A stretch of 64,000 bases of DNA from NCBI GenBank assembly GCA_030248215.1, contig JASANG010003490.1:124001-188000 (forward strand), in the 5' to 3' direction. The DNA is from Enoplolaimus lenunculus. Its lineage: Eukaryota > Nematoda > Enoplea > Enoplida > Thoracostomopsidae. Shown in pieces: positions 27,401 to 39,400 of this stretch. The position numbers and the translations under genes were made by a program. The notes under the pieces are model-generated. The model saw only the letters and a list, made by a program, of their open reading frames with translations, did not search any database and was not told where the DNA came from. Numbering within the stretch: the first letter of the stretch is position 1; each line of letters starts with the position of its first letter.

Positions 27401-30400
27401 TGCCGTTAGTTTCCCATCGGCTGCAATTAGTTCTACTAGTGGTAGCTCAAGCGTATCTGGAAACTATTCAAGCTTGTGGCAGCGGTTGCTTAATTTTGGT
27501 TCCGGAATGTTTACTCCATCGTCAAATCTTGCCACTGGTGGGTCAGGAATGAACTCTTCTTCAGAGGCTGCATGGGAAATTGCCCAAGCGAGAGCAGGTA
27601 TTGTGCGATTTATAGCTAAGGTGGTTTAGTCGCCACCAGTATTGTACGTTGCAAGACAAGGGTAACGTTTTACCACACTTCGAGTCACGGATATATTGTA
27701 TAGGTTTTCAATTTTCATATTTGTGTGTACTTATACGACCCGTCATTTATAATTTAAGTTGAATATTAATATTTTTTGTTTATCTTGGCATAGAAACTAT
27801 TATTTTGTAAATCGTTAATTATATATGGAAGTTCGAACACATTGTCGTTTTGCCTTTACTGTGTTAAAGCCTAATCCATACGAATTTAATTTGCTTGCAC
27901 AGTGTTTGAATTTCTAATCTAAATTTTCCTCTTGTGGTTTAATTGACTGAACTCCGGTGAATATTGCTTCAATAAATTGCATGGGTGTCTTTTACTAAGT
28001 GCATGTATTAGGCCATATGTAGCATTAAAGTTGCTGCGTGGATGTGTATTTTTGGAACAAACACTGACACTCTTCCCGTTTACTCATTCTGCATACACAT
28101 ATTCTTGCGTAGTGGGTAATTGTAGTTAATTAGTGCACGGGTTCGATGATGGTTATTCCAAATCAAGCTGGCTATAAGTTGTACTCTTCTTGCGTTGTGT
28201 TATGGAGTGCAGAATACTATTGTTATAAAATATCTGTTGTATTATCACCATATAGCTGTGTTTCGTTACACAGTAAAATCAGCTGTTTCTGTTTTAGCGT
28301 CAGACATTTCCCACGAACTTGTGTTGTCTGAAGCGTACTGTTCATATCACTATTTAACCGGCCTACTTATATCGCAGTTAATTTGGTCGTTTGATCAAAA
28401 TAAAACCTTTCGAAGTCGGACAATTGTTTTGATACGAAACTTGCTCGCTAAGCATTCTACCGACAAACGATATTTTGGCAAAGTTAGTCAATTTATTGAT
28501 GAAAATTTTCAGAACTAATTAATGGAATGCCGCCTGGACTGGTGAAAGGGCGATATGTATATGCACTTCCAGTGGGACTCAGTCAAGTTGAGAGGAGAGG
28601 GGCTAGTGGGCAATCACCTGGTTCTAACTTGTTGATGCGGTGACCTACGTTCAGTTAACTATATGTTTTTGACACTAGAATTGCAGATAGAGCTGGGCAT
28701 AGACGCTGAGGGCTTAGGCAACAAATACAGATTGTAATTGGGAAGGTACAATGAATATGGTCAAACCCAATTGCGTTAAATTTTCATTGTACAAAGTCTA
28801 ATCTTATCTAATAGCATCATTTTTCGGTAATGATTGGTCGTTTGTAGTTGGCTTGGAATTAGGTTTAACATAAAATCAAAGTATTTTCTAGGAACAGTGC
28901 TAATCGTTGTTCGACGTGACAATATTACTTTTAGGTGACCATACAAAGTATAGTTTACGATTGTTGAATTGTACTATTGGCTTTTTAGACAGTACAGTCG
29001 CGAATAGCAACGCTATACTTTCCATTGGTGAGCACTGTTATTCAAAGTGCACTGATCCATCATATATTCGTTGAAAGCCAGTCATTAATATCATACCAAC
29101 AACAGTCTTCGCCGAGAACAAATCTTTTCGATAAACCAACTGGAGTTCGGTTTGCCCGAGACTCGACTACAAGATTGTCTGGTCCTGGTTTCACCTCAAC
29201 TTGTGGTTCAGCCGCTGATAAACAAAAAAGAACTGCTAATCGGGGGTCGATAGTTTCTTTTGAACAACTTGGATCAGGAGTTTCTAGTGGTTCAGTATCT
29301 GTGCCTAGTTTAGCAGTTGAGAAAAGTCCAGGTATTGAGTTTAAGTTCAACCTGTAATAGTGATAGTGTGTTTCGTTTGGATGTGCTCTTTCTGTTCTGT
29401 AATTTTACATGCATGCAGCTTTGAAGCATGCGAAAGAATTGTTTTTGCAAATCCTTAAAATTAGCTTAAAGAATTTATTGGAACGTAGCATAATATTCTT
29501 GCAACCGTGCAAGCGAATTGTAACTATAGTCAGTAGGTTCGCCGTGAGTATTCTCGCTTTTGTAACAATGCAACCAAAGTGTTGCAGGTCATGTAAGTCT
29601 AGGATCGACAGCATCAGCATCGAACTATTCTCTTCATTCGAAATTATCAGACTTTATGGCAATTGATTCATCGATATATAGTCGGCACGATAGCGTATCA
29701 AGTGCAGCAACTTTGGTTGGTCTCAGTGCTAGTGGTGCGGAAGAAAACGAGTAAGATTTTTTGCTTGTTGGAGATACGTAGGTGGGTCCAACAGTTTTTC
29801 TATTCCTGCTGAAACTACGGCAAAATTTGCGACGTAGGACTTCCGACATTTTCCGTTGGTCGTCTTTTCGGCCAACATTTCAAGGCATCTTCCAATGCTT
29901 TAAGGCAATAAAAAGCAGTGAAAACGTACCACATATTCACTAAATTTGTTGATTTGTATATTGTGAATGATACTTACACCAGATTAAAATTCCGATTCCG
30001 GTTCCGACCAAAAAATTGAATTCGGACTCCGCTTTTTAAAATTCTATTTCGGTTGGAGCACTTCTGTGTAGTCCTGCCTTAATTTGTTAGCACGAATCAT
30101 ATTATTATCTTATAATAACTAGTGTTTTTAATATGATTCATTCATTATGACGTATTTACGGCATATTGCCACTGTTCAGTTGATTATGCAGTTTAGCAAC
30201 ATTGCAGCAATACTTATAACCATTTTGTAGCTCTGATTTTATGTGGCCCCATCCTTGCTTGTTAATTTTGCAAAGGTATACAATTGCAATTGTTGTGAAA
30301 TATGTTTACAAATTTAGTATTTCGCTAATATGCATTTCATTGATATGTTATTTTAATCAGTGTTGTTGTTACTGCAAATAAAATGAAACTTTCAGTGCCG

Positions 30401-33400
30401 GCTGTGCCTCACAAACTGCATCAGCAGATAATGCAATTCCAGTGTTGATGCAAAATGGAAACGTTAGTCCACACAGTAGTACTCACATTTCTGCTTCAAC
30501 TTCATTTGATCCAAAAATATGCGCTCCTGCTGTCAATACTACAACTGCTGGTTTGCAGTACCAGCCCTCATCGGTTTCGTCAAATGCGTCATCGCTAATC
30601 GCACTTGGCCAAGTGTTACCTGTCGCGTCTTTTGCTGGAAGTTTGGCACAAAAAGAAATTCGTGACATACTGATTGCTGTACTGTTCGTACTGAAGCACT
30701 CAAATAGAGGTAAACTGACGACACGATATGTGATGGTACTTATAAGCATATTGACTGGAAATAGATATATTGCACTATGGTTTGGTTTAAATCGTAGTGT
30801 AAGATCATTCTCTGTTTCTAGATTTAGCTTGATATTATATACCCTCGCCGCCTATTTGGTAGTTATCGTTTCGCCATCAGTTGGTCATTCATTTTTAAAT
30901 ATAGTTTGTTGGCCTATTGCGTACACTGAAATGTGCACATTCTGTTGATATTTCTGGCTTGCATCTGCTTTCTCCAAGCTGTCTTGACCGTTTCAATGTT
31001 GACAAAAGTGTGCTTTCGAAAATGTTTTATACCCGTTAATAGTCATGTTTTGATTTTAGAAATACTATGGTTCTGGTGGAGAAGACAGAACGAAGCGCAA
31101 CTGCTTCAATTTTTTCAGTTCATTGAGTAAGCTTGAACAAGGGCTGCATTGTATAATATTTTGTTTTTATTGTTACGTTTGACTTGAAATTAGTTCTCAT
31201 TCCAGGATTTGTAGACACGTTGTTGATGAAAATTATTCAGTAATAGTTTTAGTCCGGCACACTGTTTGTCATTTCCTTGAATTTGTTACTAGTTAGTGCT
31301 CTAAAGCTTGTTTTTTAGTTTTTATTAACTTCAATTTAATTTCTAGGCTTTGTCTTTATCATTTCCGCTATCGAGGCAAATGCGATATTGCAAGATCTTC
31401 AAAAAAGTATGTTGAATAGAACGCTACCGTGCCCATCAAAACTATATGTGTATATTAACACAACGCAGTAAACCAAAAACTCAACGTTTAAGTTCTGAAT
31501 ATTATGATAAAGAGTAAATTAGATAAAGAGACTGTTTATAACGCTGTCTTATGGTGTGAAAATCGTTTAATTTATTTGCAGTCTCATGTGTTCTGACTTG
31601 CTACTAGACCACGAATGCATATTGAATAAGGTGTTCGTCATTTGTATTGCAACTGCAACCTACGGTTAAGGTGTCTTATATTATGGTTGTAGCCATAAAA
31701 TGGATTCTTCCCGATTCAGTGTGTTAAGCTGCGCTAACTTTATGTTTGTCGCTTTCTGTTCAGACGTATTTCTTCAATGTCAAATGCAAACAGAATGGCA
31801 TCTCAATCGAAATATGCTGTTACTATAGAATCTCATAGACGTAAGCGTTTCATTATACACAATGACTAAATCAGAAATAGGAAATTTGTGACTTGAACTT
31901 TCTAGCCGCTGGAAAAAACGTTTTCGAGCTTGCTCTGTATTCTACACTGCGAAAAACCTTCAAATCATCGTTAACGGACGGCTTTGCAACATTCGCTGCA
32001 TTAATATTTTACTGCAGTAATTGCTGTTTTATAAAACGTGTTTGGCCAACACATATGTTTTCACTTTGTTCTTTTAGGTGGGCTTTCTACGGAGAACGAC
32101 GAATGTGTGGAAGCTTTATTTGAAGCAAATCTAGCACAGGAAGTCAGTACAACTGCAATTGATCTCATTGCAAATTTCTGTCTTTGTTACAAGGTTAGTG
32201 TTAAATGTTGGTTTGATAATATGACTATGGGAAAGTCTCGCTATGCATTGTCACTAATAGAAATTTTTTCGAAACTTAATTTTTAAAAAAGTATTTTACT
32301 GTTCAAATCTGTTATAATTGTGCCATAAATTTCATACGTGAAACAAAAAGGTCGCATGAATTTGGATTTACTTTTCAGAATATCCTTATAATATCACGAG
32401 GTGATAACCAACTTCTTCGCAAAGTGTTCAGTATTTTTGTGTCGCTGCTAGATAGACACAGCTCTGAAACTGTATTAAAGCATGTATTTGCGGTCATAAG
32501 GCTGTTCATCAAAGAGGTAAGTTTACACCATTTTTTAGCTTTTGCGATCTGGAAATTGTAGTTATGGCGGGGTTTTTTTGTTTTGCTCTCAGACTGTATC
32601 GTCGAGGATGGAATGTATACTAAATTTACCTACGTTTGCATTTTTCCCGTGGCATTTAATAAAGTCAGTTGAGGTACATATTAATGTGGCGACTATTTCA
32701 CTGTCATTTATCAGTGCAGCAGCATTCCTGCGCAAGTAGCATTTTGAAAAATCTAAAATGAATTTCAAAAACGCATGCAAATGTTTCAGTATTCAAATGC
32801 AATCTTCAAAGGTAAACCTGAATACGTTGCTGTGCTCTGTCAAGAATTGTTGAAGTGTTGCAATTCGCGTATTGATGCAATACAAATGGAAGCCTGTGCG
32901 TTATTATACTTTTTGATGCGTGCAAACTACGAAGCAACTGGGCGGTCAAATTTCACTCGTGTGCATTTACAGGTAATGTCTTAAAATATTTGGTACACTG
33001 CTTCTTAAGTGTATAGTTTTTTAGTTTGTTGTATTGATTGACCCTCAGGGTGCAACCGGAATTCCGATTCTAAACCAGTTTCGATTCCGATTCCGATTGC
33101 ACAATCAATCGGAATCGGAATTTTAACATTTTAATTTTAATCTTACTTGTGATTTGCATAAAAATTCTGTATATTTGTCTATTAAATTGTTTTCGATGAG
33201 TTAACTTATCAATAATTGATTGTAGTTTAACTTTACAAAACCACATATCATGACCAATTTGTTGACCTTTTTGAAAAATTTTGCCAACCAACAGACTCAC
33301 TAAACCATTATATTATATGTCAATACAAATTATATTCGTGCAGTTACAAAATTTCCAGCTCCGATTACGATTCAGATTACAATTCCGATCTAAATTTACT

Positions 33401-36400
33401 GTTCCTAATCCAATTCCTCTTTGCAGCGTGATGATTCTTTAGGTACCATTTCTGCAAACAATATGTTAGTATATTCTCACAGTTCTTTTACAGTTCTCGC
33501 GTTTAAGGTTAGGGCTCGTTCTCAGGCTTGGGCTTAGGTGAAGGCTTAGGACTAAATAAAGGCATAGGAAAAGGCTTAAGCACAGACTTCGGTTTGCTTA
33601 CGACTTGGGTTTGCTTACACAAAGGCTTAGGATTATGTAAGGTTTTTTTGAAATCATATCGTGTGAGCGGAAAGTGCATAAAAGCTCTTCTAAATATTGG
33701 CTAGCATACCTTGTACACATGTTACCAGGTTATATTGCAGAGTGTAATTTTAGAAACACTGTTGTTCTAGCTGGTAATTTCACTGTCTGAACTGCTTGGT
33801 GATCAGCTGAACCTAAACAGTGACACGTTTCATCGTTCTTTGTCGATTTTAAATGCAATTGCAATATCCGATCGGTCGATGAAGCATACAAGCTTGGTCA
33901 TGGAGATTAAGGTATATAACATGCCATTGCTGCAATATGCAGTTTATTGTTGTGAGAAGTATTATAGTAATGAGAAATAGTTGTTAGGTCAGTAATTGCT
34001 TTTGGCACTTCTTTGGTATGGTAAAAATATGTAGCGAAGATAACAATATTTAACCTGATACCAATTTCTTCCGTTGGCTATGAAAAGCTAAATGTTGCAT
34101 TACATTGAAATTTGTTACAGTAATTGGACCATGGTGTATATTTTATACACAAATCGTAGATAACAAAAGCTGAAAACGTAATAAAACGAAATTTTTAGTC
34201 ACTTAGATCATAAATATACTAGCTTCATTAAGTGACCTTCCAGAACCAGGGTTAGGTAAATAACACAAATAGTTAAGTTACCGGGCATTATCACGTAAAT
34301 GAGCACATGGTATATAGGTCTCTCCAATTCGTGTATTTGTGATTGCTGTTGAGTGGAAGAAGAATCTATAGAACATTTCCTCGCTAGATGTTCCGTTTTT
34401 AGTGCAGTTCGTCATAAAGTATATTGATCACATACGTTGAATAAGTGACACTAATATAAGGAAACTGAATAGCTTCATAAAAGAATCATTAAGATTTTAG
34501 TTGAAATATTCTTGCTTTTGGGAACAGTAACAAACCAATTTGTATATAAACACCTCGAGGTCTCTTTCACAATGTTTATCTATTCAGAACTAACAGGATT
34601 AGAAGCTTTACTGATTGATTTGATATACGTAACCCGTTTACAGAATGATCTAAAATCTTAGATCTGTACAGTTTTGATATATTCAGGAAGTCGTTCGCCG
34701 TATGCGCACTGTTTTGATGGCCACGGCCGCACTAAAAGACCACGCCGACGATCCGGAAATGTTGGCCGACCTGCAACATTCGTTAGCGGAAAGGTAAGTT
34801 CTTTATCTAAATAGGTTTAAACGAATATTATTAATTTTGTACCAAAACGTTAAAAAGTCAAACCGTTGAATTAGAAATGAATTCGGTGGTGTTACAAAAA
34901 TCTTCGAGATTTTTTCTTGAATGATGCAAACTATGATGTAGAGTAGAATAAAGTTTTGGAATTATCGGCTGTCTATAGTTGAAGAATCACAGACGATCAG
35001 TGACATAATCTTAAATTTTTCATTAAGTGATTTTAAGCTTTTCTTGTCGAGGAAGACAAGCGTCAAAAATCAAGGCGAAAAAGCATGTTCTCGCAGAACT
35101 AAGATTTTATTCTTTGATGCATTTTCAGCTATTCTGCAACTCCAGTCCTACGGAAAACTTGGCTTGAATCGTTAGCACGCTTGCATACACTGCATGGTAA
35201 TGTTACGGAAGCTGCATACTGCCATTTGCACGCCGCAAGTTTGGTGTGCGAATATCTCAAAAGACGAGGTACGTTTTCTGTTGCTGCGGGTTACTTATTT
35301 GTTATCATTGGGAGTGGTATAACAATGCTCCACATTCTGAATTGTGCTGCAGCTATTGGCCGAAATTAGCATATTTTCCACCGAATGAACAACGACAACT
35401 TAAGATCTCGAATTCTGCTCACAAACGTGTACTTGTACCAAAGTTTGAAGCTTACAATCTGCTAGTTAGAAAACTATACGAGCTATTTCACAGTTTCAAA
35501 TCCTACTAATCTAATATTAATATGTTTCTGATGACAGATGTCTGATCTTTAAATATCTGCGTCGTACAGGGATGCATTGAATTGGGTACCTGAATGCAAA
35601 CTAGCCTGCTGTGATGTTGCGATCGTTGTCACAGTATTCGCTAATAAATACACTTTTTAGGTCATCTAGAGTTCGGATGTGAACTTTTCCAAATGATGTC
35701 AGACAATATTGCGAATGACGAACGTCAAATGAAATGCGATACAGGACACGAAGATGTCCCATTTACAGTGGTGCGTAGGTTTCTCTTTCAATAGAACTTT
35801 ATATTACAAATTAGTATTTTGGTTGGAGCTTTAATCATGATTTACAGTCAGAAATTCCCAGATTGATGGTAGGTAATTGCAACGACTACAGTAACGTTAT
35901 CGCATAGTGCTAGCCATAATTGTAAGTGACTAACATCACTTTACTTTAGAATCCAATCAAGTTAGGACACCACTGCAAATGAAAGTAACAACTTTCAAGT
36001 ATTATGAACCGTTTTAAGTGAGGCAGAATTAGTGTAGTTTGGGGCACTATTCGTTGTGCGGTCACGTTGTTGGTTATTTAATTTATGCTTTTAGTCAGTG
36101 CGGGTAAGTAATCTCTGTTGAAACAACCATAAATAACTAGGCTAAACAGTGTCTTATTTCAGGATACATTACTGACAAAAATTGATGAATGTGTTGACTG
36201 GCTGCAAAAATGTGATAGACACGAGCATTTAGGCTACATTTACAGAGTCGTCACTCCGATATACGAAGATCGAAGAAATTACCATGTTAGAATTCACCTT
36301 TGTATACGTATTAAAATATAATCACGGATAGAATTTAGTGCAGTTATGACCGCGTTTCGAACCGCCGCTTTGGTTGCGATCGATCGTTTCATGGACGCAA

Positions 36401-39400
36401 TCGCTTCTGGTAGTCGCTATTTTTACTGCGCGCGGTTACTGCGACGATAGCCGCAAACGCAACCGCGGTTGCGTAGTTTGAAATTTTTAATAATTTGCGA
36501 ACGCGGTGTGGAACGCGATCGGCCCAAATGTGGTAAAATAAACGTAAATTTGGGAAAACATTTGATACCTTTTTGCTAACCTTTGTAATCAAGGATTAAA
36601 TGTAAGATAATTAGGTAATAAACAAGACAACTCATATACTGATGTGCTGGTGCGTAATATTCACAACGCTTTTTTAGCAAATCTAGCTTTAAATCGTAAC
36701 GTTTGCCGCGATAGTTTCACCTAAACAAAACAGCTTGGAGTATGTAAACGTTAATTGGCTGTTTGTTATATTTCTTAGGCGCTTATTGATATCTATAAGG
36801 TACTTCATCAAGCCAATTGTCGAATTGTTGAGTTGAACAGAACCGGGCGTCGAAAACTGGGATCATACTTTCGAGTTGGGTTTTATGGACAGGTACGTAC
36901 ACAACCTATATGTAACTGCTGAGAACTGTTATTTTTATTCGCAGTTTTCATAAATTATGGTAAGTCAATTTAGCTTACATTTTGAGTAAGGCTCGTCGTT
37001 GTAACGTATTGTGGCAATACTTAACGTAGTCGCTTGATTTTGGTTACAGAATGATTTACTCAAAGCATTTGTGGGTTGATAATTTGTTCACAAAGTATAC
37101 ACTGGATTGCAAAAAATTATTTCTTACGCCTGTCCGGAAAAATTCCTGCAGAGCAGATTGTTGTACGCCATTTTTAAACACTACACTTCTGCATTTTCAT
37201 CTCGGCTATCAACTATTTTTATCTCACGATTGACAGAAAAAAGTTGTGTTTTCTTTGGAATAATTGCGATTTTATTTGATATTGTAGCTGTAAGTAATAG
37301 CATTCTTTTTGAGATACCTTTGTTTGTATGTAGCTATTGTTAAGAGTATTGTGTTTTCAAGGCATACTTTGAAGAGTATCATGAGAAGCAATTCATTTAC
37401 AAAGAACCCAAACTTAGCAGCTTAGCTGAATTTTCTGAAAAGCTGAAAGCATTGTATGAACGAAAATTTGGCGAGCATTGCGTTCGGTTGGTAAAAGATT
37501 CGAGTCCAGTAAGTTTTGTAGTGTTACGTTCGTATTTTTATTTATAATTGTTTTTGTTTTAATTTTTATCTCGTTTTAATTTCTTTTTATTTATTTAAAT
37601 ATATTTTTCATCTGATTTACAGTTTTGACACAAGGGGAATTCTCCTGAATTTGTTCAAAGATGTACTATGTTGACAGCAACATGCATAGCGCCAGTCTAC
37701 AGTAAACAGTCGAATGTTAGTCGCTAACCGTACCTCTTGAATGATCATTAATCACTACATGTGTTTATCAGAGACGCATCTTGCGGTACCTGACCAATTC
37801 CTGTAAAAAAGATGGGTCCAGTAGGTTGACCAATAGAGTAGTTGCATTGCTATTTTTATACAAGGCGTACCCATAGTTTCTAAGAACGATATGTTTTATT
37901 TTTATATTTGACGTTGTTCCATAATTTTGTTTTTTGTTACAGGTTAACGCAGATACGTTGGATAACCAGTATGCATATATTCAAATTGTGCATGTGCTAC
38001 CGTATTTTGTCCAAAGTGTAGAAAGTAAAGGCCCAGATAGCACCGCTAGCACATTTACATCGCTACTTCCAAACGGCATGGATTCAAAACGATCGAGTTG
38101 GGCACAAACTCCAATAATTCAGGTGTCGGCTTTACACCCTCCAGCTGAATACTATAGAAATACAAATATATCAAAGTTTTATTTTGATGTTCCTTTCACC
38201 GAAGGCGACGAAACTACAACGCATGGTACCCCGTTAAATCAATGTAAACGCCGTACGATTTTGACGAGTGAGTTTGTTTTCCAATGAATTTTGCCACAGT
38301 AGTTGTCAAATACTTTACAGAACAAGAACGCAGTGCAAAAACGTAAATACAACATATTTTTGGAACACACCTTTGCTATACCTGTTCGAACTTACATTTC
38401 ACGCACAGCTTAACGACTGTTTTCTGTCTGTGTAGTAAAATTTTAAACACGTTAGTGTCCATATGATTTTGTCGTTTTCTCATTGTTTTAGCTAATAAAA
38501 CGTTTCCTTATGTTGTTCGCCGGATTCCAGTGTGGTCTCAGGCTTCAGTTGACTTTTCTCCACTTGAAGTTGCAATTGATGAAATCAAACAAGTAAGAGT
38601 GTTTTAATTTTGTCTAATGCTGTAATATCACCGCGAATTTTGTAGTCGAGACTGCCCCGATTCTTAGCCTCTGTTATAGTTTTATATTTTATGGAGTCTG
38701 TTATTTAAGCGAACGCACGACCTCGAAGAGCTTGTTACATCAGAAATCACCGATCTAAAACGACTCCAACTTCGGTTACAGGGTGCTGTTCAAGTTACAG
38801 TATGTTTAAAAGTTTTGTAAATAATGTAGTGGAAGTTTAGTATTAAAGAAAACGTTCTAAAAGTTTGCAAAAAGAAATCTTCGTTGTTTAGCTTTTCAGT
38901 TTTTGTTTACATCGCTATAGTTATGGACGGTATCAGTAGTAGTTATCACAAATTATGTACTTCTTTGGTTGAAGTGCTAACACACGAGTCGTGTCAATGA
39001 CTTTGAGGAGAACAAAACAGCTGACACATGACTTGTAGGAGATATTGTTATAGGTAAACGCCGGACCATTGGCTTATGCACAGTGCTTTATGAATGCTGA
39101 ACAAGCTGAAAAATATGGTATCAATAAATTAATGCAGTTGCGTGATTCTTTTAAGTAAGTTGGTGTTGTTAATTTTATTTATACTTCTGTTTTTACGGCA
39201 TTGTTTAGTTTTACTGCGTTGCAGTGCATTGAAGGGAATTAAGTATTTTGCAGATAGTTTTGATTTCACTGTGTATGTAAGGTGTTTTTTGCGTTAGGTC
39301 TTAGATGATCACTTTATGGGCAATGCTCTAAAGTGAGCTATAGTAACATGGTGATGCCTAGTTCAAACAAATGAAAGCAATACATTGATTGCAGATCTTA

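Noticed and set aside
29028-29087. GTGAGC at 29028 as a donor making a 39-base micro-exon of exon 30
   Set aside because: The frame is open straight through to 29331, so no intron is required. Transcripts would be needed to exclude it.
33500-33650. Interstitial telomere array (TTAGGC-like)
   Set aside because: Units are too diverged and unevenly spaced to be telomeric.
37051-37343. Open frames in zizimin intron 45
   Set aside because: Exons 45 and 46 join at phase 0 with family sequence on both sides, and the frames resemble nothing known.
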